A stretch of DNA of 64,000 nt, from positions 3,720,001 through 3,784,000 of the forward strand of contig NZ_JAJNEL010000001.1 of assembly GCF_029428675.1 (NCBI RefSeq), given 5' to 3'. The stretch is from Streptomyces sp. JH14 (GTDB taxonomy: Bacteria; Actinomycetota; Actinomycetes; Streptomycetales; Streptomycetaceae). Each line of letters begins with the position of its first letter. Position 1 is the first letter of the stretch. Under the pieces are notes generated by a model. It saw only the letters and a list, made by a program, of their open reading frames with translations. It searched no databases and had not been told where the DNA came from. This document shows positions 27,943 to 36,800 of the stretch, in pieces. Made by a program: the position numbers and the translations under genes.

Positions 27943-29166
27943 ATGCGGAACCGTTTCATGCGGGGGGTGGCGACGCTCGCCGGCCTCGTGCTCGCCGGTA
28001 CCGGCCTGAACGCCGTGAACGCCGCTCCAGCGGCCGCGGACGAGTACGGCTGCCCGACCGGTTACTGGTGCGGCTGGACGGGCGAGAGCGCCAACGGTTC
28101 GATGTACAAGACGAACAAGAGCGTCGCGGACCTCGGCAGCTGGGACAACAAGCTCCGCTCGCACGTCAACCGTACACAGTCGATCGCCTGCCTTTACAAC
28201 GACAAGAACTACGTGCCGTGGGGCACTTACTTCCCGGAGGATCCCGCCGGCCCGTCCACCGGCTACAGCGGTGAGCCGACCGCGACGATCAGCTCGATCA
28301 AGTTCGTCCGCACCGAGCGCGAGTGCAGCCAGCCCGCCTATCCGCGCTGGTTCTCCGAGACCTCTCCCAAGTCCTTGGGCTTCGGTGACATGAACGGCGA
28401 CCGCAAGGCCGACGTGATCGTCCGCGACAAGGTCGGACGGCTCTGGTTCACGCCGGGCGACGCGACCGGCCGGCTCATCGGTGCGGGTGGCTGGAACGGC
28501 ATGAACGCCCTCACCCGGCACGGTGACTTCAGCCGTGACGGCCGCGAGGACCTCATCGCGCGCGAGGCGTCCACCGGCAAGCTGTGGCTCTACCCGGGCA
28601 CCGGTACCGGCTCCCTCGGCACGCGCAAGCTGATCGGTGCGGGCGGCTGGAACGGCATGAGCAACATCACCGCCTTCGGTGACCTGACCGGTGACAGCCG
28701 CTCCGACCTGATCGCCCGCGAGGCGTCCACGGGCAAGCTGTACCTGTATCCGGGCACCTCCACCGGCACGCTCGGCTCACGCAAGCTGATCGGTTCGGGC
28801 GGCTGGAACGGCATGAACGCGCTTGTCGGCGTCGGCGACATGGACGGCGACGGTCGCCCCGACCTCTACGCGCGGGAGGCGTCCACCGGCAAGCTGTGGC
28901 TCTACCCGGGCCGGGCCTCTGCCCTGGGCGGGCGCGTCCTGGTCGGCAAGGGCGGGTGGAACACCATGGCGAACCTGATCGCGGTCGGCGACTTCTCCGG
29001 CGACGGGCGTCCCGACCTCGCGGGCGTGACGAACGACAGGTACGCGATCGACGGCTACCCGGGCAACCTCGGCTGGTTGATCACCTACCGGGGGCTGAGC
29101 AACGGTCTCCTGGCGGGTGGTGAACGGACCGACGGCGAGTGGTGGGGCCTCAACGGCTTCTGCTAG
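27943..29166 (+). CDS. Secreted peptidase-inhibitor I36-like / FG-GAP repeat protein
   Basis: A 407-residue secreted protein. A signal peptide ends near Ala-Pro-Ala-Ala-Ala. Residues about 32-130 form an I36-like domain with Cys-Pro-Thr-Gly-Tyr-Trp-Cys-Gly-Trp, the fold of the Streptomyces metalloprotease inhibitor SMPI and its relatives. The rest is four or five FG-GAP/VCBS repeats of about 50 residues, each with Gly-Asp-x-x-Gly-Asp-x-Arg-x-Asp-Leu calcium-type loops and Lys-Leu-Trp-Leu-Tyr-Pro-Gly, suggesting a beta-propeller. Two other proteins in the window carry the same Leu-Trp-Leu-Tyr repeats (55998 and 58484). The start ATG follows AAGGGGAGGGG. Confidence 0.87.
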   Translation: MRNRFMRGVATLAGLVLAGTGLNAVNAAPAAADEYGCPTGYWCGWTGESANGSMYKTNKSVADLGSWDNKLRSHVNRTQSIACLYNDKNYVPWGTYFPEDPAGPSTGYSGEPTATISSIKFVRTERECSQPAYPRWFSETSPKSLGFGDMNGDRKADVIVRDKVGRLWFTPGDATGRLIGAGGWNGMNALTRHGDFSRDGREDLIAREASTGKLWLYPGTGTGSLGTRKLIGAGGWNGMSNITAFGDLTGDSRSDLIAREASTGKLYLYPGTSTGTLGSRKLIGSGGWNGMNALVGVGDMDGDGRPDLYAREASTGKLWLYPGRASALGGRVLVGKGGWNTMANLIAVGDFSGDGRPDLAGVTNDRYAIDGYPGNLGWLITYRGLSNGLLAGGERTDGEWWGLNGFC

Positions 29167-29220
29167 CCACCGGCCGGCTTCCGCCGAGCCGGTCGGCGCG
29201 AGACGGGTGCCGGCGAACTG

Positions 29221-29273
29221 GGAAACCGTCGTGGCGGCGACGTGACCGTGGGTTCGGATCCCACACCCACCGC
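29221..29273 (+). other. 3' fragment of a tRNA-Ser gene (decayed att-like scar)
   Basis: The sequence matches a serine tRNA from the anticodon loop (CTGGGAAAC, close to a GGA anticodon loop) through the long variable arm (GTGGCGGCGAC), the T-arm GTGGG-TTCGGAT-CCCAC and the 3' acceptor ACCCACCGC. The 5' half is missing. The T-loop has G where A is expected, and the variable stem has a mismatch, so it is a non-functional relic. Such 3' tRNA ends are typical integration scars. Confidence 0.65.
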
Positions 29274-29294
29274 GCAGGCCGTACCGCTGGAACC

Positions 29295-29325
29295 GGCCCC
29301 CGACCAGGCGACTCGGTCGGGGGCC
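29295..29325. terminator. Hairpin terminator after the tRNA-Ser fragment
   Basis: Perfect 11-bp inverted repeat GGCCCCCGACC with a 9-nt loop, 22 bp after the tRNA fragment. It may be the original tRNA terminator and now also lies beyond the end of the oxidoreductase gene on the other strand. Confidence 0.6.
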
Positions 29326-29407
29326 GATCCCATGTCCGCTCCCCGACGCGGACTTCGTGGCCCGAACCGAATCGCGGGCGGACGCGTGCGGCCCGGTGCG
29401 GCTGCTG

Positions 29408-31039
29408 CTACGGATGCCGCCGCTTCCGTGCTGCCCACGATCCACCGCGCAGACGGACGTCTTTGAGGACCTGGCGGGCGGTGAGCCGACCCGACGTGGC
29501 GTTGTTGCCCGCACCGGGCCATGTCGCCGCACCGGTCAGGTACAGGCCGGGGACCGCCGTGCGGTAGCCGCTGTGTCCGGACATCGGCCGGAAGAAGAAG
29601 TTCTGGGAGAGGTGGTGGCTGCCGGCGACACTGTCACCGCCGACAAGGTTCGGATCGGCCGATTCAAGGTCCTGAGGGGTGTAGGCGGTGGCGCGGACAA
29701 TCCGTGACCCGCTACCCGGCGCGTACTGCTCCAACTTGGCCAGCACCCGGTCGGTCATCGGCTCGACCGCTTCGGGCCATCCGGTGTGCGGGATCGCCCC
29801 CGCCGCGTCTCCGCGGATGACCGAGGGCATCGTACGGATCTGGATCCACACGACGTGGTGGCCTGCCGGGGCCCGAGTCGGGTCCACCGCGGACGTCTGA
29901 CCCACGATGAGCAGCGGCTCCGTGGGCAGGAGCCCGGCCTGGGACTCGGTATAGGTACGTGCCAGGTCATCGACGTACGGCGCCACGTGCACGTACCCGA
30001 AGTCGGCAAGCCCGCTTCCCGCCGCCCAGGGCAATGGTCCTTCAAGTGCAAGGTGCAGCATCATGGTGCCGGGGCCGTACAGGTAACCGCGCGATGCGCG
30101 GCGTACCTGTGCAGGCACCTGTTCGCATTCCAGCAGTCGCTGATACAGGGCAGGCGGCCCGACGTTCGCGATCACGGCGCGACGCGCCGTCAGCGTGCTG
30201 CCGTCGACGCAACGCACACCGACGGCCCGGCCGTTCGAGCACAGGACACGGTCCACCTCGGCACCGGTACGGACCTCGCCGCCGAGCTCCGCCAGTACCG
30301 CGGCGAGCGCCTGAGGCAGGCGCTGCGCGCCCCCTTCCACAACGGACATGCCGTTCTCCATGTCGGCGAACATTTCCAGGAGCGGGAACATCGCGCCGCC
30401 GGCCACGTCCGGGCCGAAGTCCAGGTGCATGCCCCAGCAGGCCGCCATGGCTTGCGCCTCCCGGGTGGCGAACCAGGTCGTGCCCAGCTCCCTGGTACTC
30501 ATCAGCAGCGTGTGGGTGAGTTCCCTCGCGCCACGCAGGCCATGGTGGCGCAGGAGGTCCAGGACCTGCCGGACTGCCGCGCTCGACGGCACGGCGCTTC
30601 CGTAGAGCCCGAACAGGTACGGCGCGAATTGCCTGTACTGCTGATAGAGGCCTGCGAAGCCCTCGGCATCCCCGGAGTCGTGCTGCGCCAACTGCCCGAG
30701 GGTGCGCTCGTAGTCGGAGTGGACACGCATGCTCAGCCCGTCCGGGAAGACGTTGGCATAGGGGTGGTCGGTGGTGCGGAACCTCAGTCCATGACGTGAC
30801 AGGTCGGAACCGAAATCGGCGTACGTCCGGGATCCGAGGAAGAGGTTCTGGTTGGTGGAGTACAGGTCGTGCACGAATCCCGGCAATGTGGCCTCACCGC
30901 TCGCGATGGCACCACCCACCGTGGCGTTTCGCTCCAGCACCGCCACCGACCACCCGGCCCGAGCCAGGTACAGGGCCGCCACGAGCCCGTTGTGACCGCC
31001 GCCGATCACGACCGCGTCGTAGGAGCCTGCCGTGGTCAT
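29408..31039 (-). CDS. Phytoene dehydrogenase-like FAD oxidoreductase
   Basis: A 543-residue flavoprotein of the CrtI/COG1233 group. The N-terminal dinucleotide fold is Asp-Ala-Val-Val-Ile-Gly-Gly-Gly-His-Asn-Gly-Leu-Val-Ala-Ala, then Val-Leu-Glu-Arg-Asn. The C-terminal FAD motif is Pro-Gly-Leu-Tyr-Leu-Thr-Gly-Ala-Ala-Thr-Trp-Pro-Gly. No carotenoid partners (crtE, crtB) are nearby, so a carotenoid role is not supported; such proteins act as desaturases or isomerases of varied lipids. The start ATG 31039 overlaps the stop of a small upstream ORF as ATGA. An 18-bp tandem duplication lies just before the start. Confidence 0.88.
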   Translation of the reverse strand: MTTAGSYDAVVIGGGHNGLVAALYLARAGWSVAVLERNATVGGAIASGEATLPGFVHDLYSTNQNLFLGSRTYADFGSDLSRHGLRFRTTDHPYANVFPDGLSMRVHSDYERTLGQLAQHDSGDAEGFAGLYQQYRQFAPYLFGLYGSAVPSSAAVRQVLDLLRHHGLRGARELTHTLLMSTRELGTTWFATREAQAMAACWGMHLDFGPDVAGGAMFPLLEMFADMENGMSVVEGGAQRLPQALAAVLAELGGEVRTGAEVDRVLCSNGRAVGVRCVDGSTLTARRAVIANVGPPALYQRLLECEQVPAQVRRASRGYLYGPGTMMLHLALEGPLPWAAGSGLADFGYVHVAPYVDDLARTYTESQAGLLPTEPLLIVGQTSAVDPTRAPAGHHVVWIQIRTMPSVIRGDAAGAIPHTGWPEAVEPMTDRVLAKLEQYAPGSGSRIVRATAYTPQDLESADPNLVGGDSVAGSHHLSQNFFFRPMSGHSGYRTAVPGLYLTGAATWPGAGNNATSGRLTARQVLKDVRLRGGSWAARKRRHP

Positions 31040-31320
31040 CTCCTGGGTCCCCTGCCGCTCCTGGGTCCCCTGCCGCTCGGCCCTGTGCTGAGGGGGGCAC
31101 CGAACCGGCCCGTGCCCGGATCCGCGACACGAACACCGCCGGCCGTGGCTGAGACGCGGTGACGCGAAATCGCCGCCCGTTCCCGGCAGGGATGAGGCAT
31201 CTCGGTACCGATGCCGAAGGCGGCCCGGTGGCCGAGAGCAGCCGGGATCTGCGCCTCGGTCCAGCGCATCCCTGCGGACGCTCCGGCGACCGGGATTTCT
31301 GCCTCTCCCCTGGTGCTCAT
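31036..31320 (-). CDS. Small hypothetical ORF overlapping the oxidoreductase start
   Basis: A 94-residue frame starting at ATG 31320 after a GGGAGAG site and ending in a four-base ATGA overlap with the oxidoreductase start, an arrangement that suggests translational coupling. The sequence is Arg/Gly-rich with no recognised domain; its C-terminal part is formed by the 18-bp repeat (Gly-Arg-Gly-Pro-Arg units). It could be a coupled leader protein or the truncated end of a lost gene. Confidence 0.35.
   Translation of the reverse strand: MSTRGEAEIPVAGASAGMRWTEAQIPAALGHRAAFGIGTEMPHPCRERAAISRHRVSATAGGVRVADPGTGRFGAPLSTGPSGRGPRSGRGPRR
31041..31076. repeat. Two tandem 18-bp repeats upstream of the oxidoreductase start
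   Basis: Two perfect copies of an 18-bp unit (TCCTGGGTCCCCTGCCGC) at 31041-31058 and 31059-31076, directly abutting the oxidoreductase start codon. Each copy carries an AGGA ribosome-site core on the coding strand, so the duplication doubled the ribosome-binding region. Confidence 0.85.
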
Positions 31321-31505
31321 AGGAATCTCTCCCGATCGGTCGCTTCGTCACCCGACTCCGGAATATCCCATCTCCCATGCTCCTCCCGTCTCGACGGAAC
31401 GCAACATCCGAGGCCCGGCAACGGATGACTCCGACTGCTCGCCGCCGATCGACGCGCTGCGGAAATTCCCTACCGTGGTGGACGGAAAGAGCGGAGACTC
31501 GTCCC

Positions 31506-32123
31506 ATGGCTGACATGGGGTCATTCCGGGACGTGGTCACCGCGTGGGCGGCCGGTGGCCCCGGCGACCCCGCGCGCGAGCTGGCCGTGCGGCTGCCCGT
31601 CCGGACGGTCGTCCTGCTCGAAGGGCCGAGCGACGCCGCAGCGGTCGGCGCGCTGGCCGCGAGCCGCGGCCGGGACCTGGCGGCCGAAGGGGTCTGCGTC
31701 CTGCCGATGGGCGGTGCGATGAGCGTCGGGCGCTTCGCCCACCTCCTCGGGCCACCCGGCCTGGGCCTTCGCCTCACGGGACTGTGCGACGAGGCGGAAC
31801 GTCCGTACTACGCCCGCGGCTTGGAGCGGGCCGGCGCAGCACAGCAGGAGTTCTTCGTCTGCGCGGCGGACCTGGAGGACGAGCTCATCCGCGCGCTGGG
31901 CGTGGCACGAGTGGAGGAACTCGTCCGGGCGGAGGGAGACCTGCGCGCTCTGCAGACCTTCCTCCGCCAGCCCGCACAGCAGGGCCGCACCTCACAGCAG
32001 CAGGTGCGGCGCTTCCTCGGCACGAAGAAAGGACGCAAGATCCGCTACGGCCGCGTCCTCGTCGAGGCCCTGGATCCCGACCGCGTACCCGCCCCGCTCG
32101 ACAGGCTGCTCGCCAGCCTCTGA
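31506..32123 (+). CDS. Stand-alone TOPRIM-domain protein (OLD-like)
   Basis: A 205-residue soluble protein with a TOPRIM fold. The first acidic motif is Val-Val-Leu-Leu-Glu-Gly-Pro-Ser-Asp-Ala at about 32-41; a later Leu-Cys-Asp-Glu-Ala-Glu carries the second acidic pair. This is the TOPRIM arrangement of the OLD nucleases, but the N-terminal ABC ATPase of OLD proteins is absent. The C-terminal region has basic helices ending Lys-Lys-Gly-Arg-Lys-Ile-Arg-Tyr-Gly. It may be a nuclease or nucleotidyl hydrolase. The start ATG 31506 follows GGAG. There is no partner gene: its neighbours are oriented away or are regulators. Confidence 0.75.
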   Translation: MADMGSFRDVVTAWAAGGPGDPARELAVRLPVRTVVLLEGPSDAAAVGALAASRGRDLAAEGVCVLPMGGAMSVGRFAHLLGPPGLGLRLTGLCDEAERPYYARGLERAGAAQQEFFVCAADLEDELIRALGVARVEELVRAEGDLRALQTFLRQPAQQGRTSQQQVRRFLGTKKGRKIRYGRVLVEALDPDRVPAPLDRLLASL

Positions 32124-32219
32124 TCGGACCATGCCCAGCGGTGAACGAGGCCGGAGGCCGGGTGCGGGAGAACTGCGTGCCCGGTTCGAAGCGACCGCCG
32201 CCGCGCCGGTCCCCGACCT

Positions 32220-33188
32220 TCAGATCCAGCCTCGCTTGGCGGCCTCCGTGCCCAGCTGGAAGCGGGTCTCGAGGCCGAGCCTGGACGCGATCGCGGCTAT
32301 CCGGCGGGTCACGGTGCGCGCGCTCGTTCCCAGTTGCCGGGCGATGGCCTGGTCCTTGTAGCCGGCTTGCAACATTCTCAGGAGCAGGAGATCTTCCGTG
32401 CTCGGCTGGTCGGGGGTCTCCGGGGGCGACGAGACGAGGGGTTGTGCTCGCTGCCAGTAGACGTCGAACAACTCGAGGAGTGCGTCGAGCAGACCCGATT
32501 GATGGACGACGGCGATTCTGTCGTACCGTCCGCCGACCAGGGCGACCAGTGCGACACGACGGTCCATGATCCGCAGTCTGAACGGCAGGGCCGGCAGGAG
32601 CCGGGCCTGTTCGCCGCGCCGGGCGAGGCGGGTGATCAGCTCGAATCGGCCGGGCTGCTCCAGCGCCTCCGGGGTGTAGACGGACCGTATGTCGGCGCCG
32701 CGGCCCAGCAGGTCCATCGTGAAGGCCTCCTCCAACTCGTTGCTGTACGGGCCCAGGTACGGGGGCCGGTCCAGCACCCAGAAGTGGGTGCGAATCGATT
32801 GGGTCAGCTCGGCCACCCGTAGGGTGACCGCCTCCTCACCGGTGATCACCTCAACCAGCCCGGTCGGATCCTCCTGCAGCCGCTTGACGCGGTACTCGCT
32901 CGCCAGGTCATCGATCGTGTCCCACACCGCGGTGAACGCCGCCTCGGTATCGGCCCGGCGGCCGGCGAGCAGTGCGCTCAACGCGGTCCGTGGGCTGACC
33001 GGCCGGTACTGGCCGTGCCGTTCTCTTCGCAGCACGCCCAGTTCCACCAGCCGCGCCACCGCGTGCTGTATCCGGCTGGGCGTGGTGCCCAGGTGTTCGG
33101 CGATCTCCCGCGCAGTCCGGTCCGGCTCGGCCAGATAGGCGTGGTAGACCCGCTCGTCGAACTCGCTGATCCCCAGGGCACCGAGCAC
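32220..33188 (-). CDS. TrmB-like / LuxR-type hybrid transcriptional regulator
   Basis: A 322-residue regulator with two DNA-binding motifs. Residues about 1-60 form a TrmB winged helix (Arg-Glu-Ile-Ala-Glu-His-Leu-Gly-Thr-Thr-Pro-Ser-Arg-Ile). The middle (about 100-240) is a PLD-like/TrmB sensor region. The C-terminus (about 265-322) is a LuxR helix-turn-helix (Tyr-Lys-Asp-Gln-Ala-Ile-Ala-Arg-Gln-Leu-Gly-Thr-Ser-Ala-Arg-Thr-Val). This combination is common in Streptomyces. It is oriented away from the large subtilase gene and might regulate it, but that is only proximity. Confidence 0.88.
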   Translation of the reverse strand: MLGALGISEFDERVYHAYLAEPDRTAREIAEHLGTTPSRIQHAVARLVELGVLRRERHGQYRPVSPRTALSALLAGRRADTEAAFTAVWDTIDDLASEYRVKRLQEDPTGLVEVITGEEAVTLRVAELTQSIRTHFWVLDRPPYLGPYSNELEEAFTMDLLGRGADIRSVYTPEALEQPGRFELITRLARRGEQARLLPALPFRLRIMDRRVALVALVGGRYDRIAVVHQSGLLDALLELFDVYWQRAQPLVSSPPETPDQPSTEDLLLLRMLQAGYKDQAIARQLGTSARTVTRRIAAIASRLGLETRFQLGTEAAKRGWI

Positions 33189-33479
33189 CGGACTTCCTCC
33201 GTCGTCTCCGCCGGCGGGCGTCGGCCACCGATGGCGCGATCCGCCAACTGGCGATATCGGACACGAGTCTTATCTGTACATCTCCCGGCCACAAGCCTTA
33301 ACTCTGATCGTCCACATCAACCCGCCGCGCGAGCCCGGAGCCCCCACGACCGGTCCACAGCGCCGGCCGTCAGATCCCCCGCCGATCCGTCCCTTCACCC
33401 GACATGTCTGCCACGAACACCGTGCCGCGCCCGCAATACAAGGAGGTGAACGTCACCTGCTCAAAACGATGGTCCCCGC

Positions 33480-33810
33480 CGCCGTTGGTCGCATCTGTGG
33501 TGAGCAACAGTGGGTTCGAGAGCGGAACGACACCGGAGACGACGACCTCCGGGACCGTCCCCGCCAACGGCAGGGCTGAGATCGCCCCTTCCGCATGCGC
33601 ACTTCGCGTGAGCGGACGGGCCCGGCTTCCCGCGCACCGACAACGTCACCGAGTCGGTGACCGTCTCGGCAGGCTGCAGGGCTTCGCACGGCCCGTGGCT
33701 GCATATCGGCGCCACCGGCAGCACCGCCTACGACACGGTGCCCATCAGGGCAGTTGATCGGCCCGTTCGGGCCGAAAACCTACAACCTCGCCCTTTCGAA
33801 CGCCTCTTGA
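33480..33810 (+). pseudogene. Remnant of a secreted enzyme's C-terminal beta-sandwich domain
   Basis: Frame-shifted pieces resemble the C-terminal jelly-roll appended to Streptomyces secreted proteases. One frame has Val-Ser-Asn-Ser-Gly-Phe-Glu-Ser-Gly-Thr. Another has Arg-Thr-Asp-Asn-Val-Thr-Glu-Ser-Val-Thr-Val-Ser-Ala-Gly-Cys then Trp-Leu-His-Ile and Thr-Ala-Tyr-Asp. No catalytic domain or start is present. The stretch 33189-33479 holds nothing I can support. Confidence 0.45.
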
Positions 33811-33853
33811 TGTTCTTTGGCGTTTCATTCCCCCTTTTTCACAGGAGTTTCCT

Positions 33854-36800
33854 TTGCCCACCCCATTTCGCCGCAGATCGAAGCTGATAGCTCTCGGGTC
33901 TGCCCTGGCGATGCTGACGGTCGTCCCGCCGTCACTCGCCACCGCGTCGGCCCCCGCGCCCGGAGCGACGAACGTATCGGATGCCGCCGGCGCCCGACCC
34001 GGCTCGCTGCGCACCGTCACCCTGGTCACCGGGGACACCGTCACCACCACGACCGCCGCCGACGGCACCGAGACCAGGGAGGTCAAGGGGCCGCACGGTG
34101 AAGCCATCGACTTCGAAGTCAACAGGGCCGGAAAGGACATCTACGTCTACCCCGGCTCCGTCCTGCCGTACGTCTCCGCCGGGCTCCTCGACAAGAATCT
34201 GTTCAATGTCACGCAGCTCCTCGCCGACGGCTACGACGACGCGCACACCGACCATCTCCCTCTGCTCGTCAGCTATACCGACAGTGCCGCCCGTGCCCGC
34301 ACCCAAGCGCTTCCCGCCGGGGCCACGAAGACCCGCACTCTCAGCAGCATCCAGGGCGCCGCGCTGACCGAGAGCCGCGACCATGCGGCCGACTTCTGGT
34401 CCGGGCTCACCGGAGGGGCCGGCGCGCGAAGTGCCGCACGCGCCGCCGGCGGGGCCCAGCCCTCCTTCACCCACGGCATCGCCAAGGTCTGGCTGGACGG
34501 GAAGGTCAAGGCCGCTCTGGCCGACACCACCGCGCAGATCGGCGCCCCGGAGGTATGGGCGGCAGGCGACACCGGTAAGGGCGTCGACGTCGCCGTGCTG
34601 GATACCGGCGTGGACGCCGGCCACCCGGACCTGGCGGACCGCATCGCCGGTTCCGCCAGCTTCGTGCCCGACGAGGGCGTCTTCGACGACTACATAGGCC
34701 ATGGCACGCACGTCGCCTCCACCATCGCCGGCACCGGCGCCGCCTCGGGCGGAAAGGAGAAGGGCGTCGCCCCCGGCGCCGCGCTGCACATCGGCAAGGT
34801 GCTCGGCACGGTGTGCGACGTCTTGGGTTGCGCCGGCCAGGGCAAGGAGTCATGGATCCTGGCGGGCATGGAGTGGGCCGCCCGCGACCAGCACGCCAAG
34901 ATCGTCAACATGAGTCTCGGAGGTGCCCCGACCAGCGGCGACGACCCGATGAGCCAGGCCGTCAACAGGCTCAGCGCGGAGACCGGTGCGCTCTTCGTCA
35001 TCGCGGCGGGCAACAGCGGCGCCCCGTCCACCGTCGGCTCGCCGGGCGCCGCGGACGCCGCGCTCACCGTCGGCGCCGTGGACACCTCCGACCAGCTCGC
35101 CACCTTCTCCAGCCAGGGCCCGCGCTCGGGCGACTACGGGCTCAAGCCGGAGCTCACCGCACCGGGAGTCGACGTGCTTGCGGCACGTTCGCACCTCTCC
35201 GAGGGCGAGGGCAGCTACCGGACGATGAGCGGCACCTCGATGGCCACCCCGCACGTCGCGGGGGCCGCCGCGCTGCTGGCCGCACGGCATCCGGACTGGA
35301 CCGGACAGCAGCTCAAGGACGCCCTGATCAGCTCCACCAAGGCCACCCCGCAGTACACCCCCTATGAGGCCGGGGCCGGCCGCCTGGACGTCGCGGCCGC
35401 TGTGCGGGACACGGTGTTCGCGACGGGCAGCGCCTACTCCGGCTACGACCTGTGGCCACACCGGTCCGGTGAGAAGAACGACAAGGAGGTGACCTACACC
35501 AACACCGCCGACGCCCCGGTCACGCTCAGCCTGGCGTTGAACGTGCAGGACGCGCCTGAGGGACTGTTCACCCTGTCCGCCACGCGAGTCACCGTGCCCG
35601 CGCACGGCACCGGCAAGGTCACGCTCACGGCCGACCTGGACAAAGCCCCCCTGGACAGCCACTTCAGCGGCGTGATCAACGCCTCCGGCTCCGACGGAAA
35701 GGTCCTCGCCCGCACCCTCGTCGGGGTCGGCAAGGAGGCCGAGCGCTACGCCCTCTCGGTCACCGCCAAGGACCGCGGCGGCAAGCCGCTCTCCGGGCAG
35801 ATCACGGTGCTGGGAGAGAACCTCTCCCAGGAGTACATGCTCGATGAATCGGGCACGACCGCCTTGCGGATGCCGGTCGGCACGTACTCCGTGTGGCTCA
35901 GCGCCGATGTGCAGGGCACGCACGGCCCGCACTCCCTGGGCAAAGCCATTCTGAGCGCTCCCGAGGTCGTCCTGGACCGGGATCGTGCGGTCGTCCTGGA
36001 CGCCTCGGCCGCCCGGCAGGTCAAGGCCGCCGTTCCCAAGGAGACCACCGACTCCCTGGCTCACATGGACATCTACCGGACCTTCGATTCCGACCACTAC
36101 GCGCTGAGCAGCCTGGGCTCCTCCGCGCTCGAGTACGACAGCATGTGGGCGCTGCCCACCGGCAAGAAGGTCACCAAGGGTGACTTCTTCTTCAGCGCGC
36201 GCTGGCGCAAGGAGGAGCCCGCACTGACGGTGGCCTCCGGCGAACGGAGCTTCGACGACCTGAGGGTGCAGCGGGGCTCGACACCGCTTCCCGAGGGTCG
36301 GATGACCCTCGACACGGTCTTCGCCGGGCAGGGCGCCCCGGCCGACTATGCCGGGCTGCGGGCCCAGGGCAAGATCGCCGTGGTGCGCCGCAACGATGCG
36401 GTCCCGTTGGAGCAGCAGACGGACGCGGCCGTACAGGCCGGTGCACGGCTGCTGCTGGTCGTCAACGACGGGGTGGGCAGGCTGGATCCCTGGTACCGCA
36501 GTCCTCAGGCCTTCTGGCCCGCTCCGCCTGTCTCGGTGGCGACCCTCACCCGGGACGAGGGCGAGGAGCTGATCACCCGGATCCAACATGCCAGGACCCC
36601 GCTGAGCCTGGTCTCCAGTCGCGTCACCGACTACCTCTACGACCTCGTCCGTCACTACGACGGCGCGGTACCCGCCGACCCGACCTACCGGCCGGAGAAG
36701 AACGACCTGGCCCGCGTCGACGTCTCCTTCCGCAACTACCGGCCGGACAGGGCGGCCGAATACCGCTCGGACATCTGGCAGGGATTCACGGTGGGCTCCC

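Noticed and set aside
29221..29273. A functional tRNA-Ser gene
   Set aside because: No 5' acceptor strand or D-arm can be folded from the upstream sequence, and the T-loop and variable stem carry mismatches.
29408..31039. Carotenoid biosynthesis cluster around the phytoene-dehydrogenase-like gene
   Set aside because: No crtE, crtB or other carotenoid genes are nearby; this superfamily has many non-carotenoid members.
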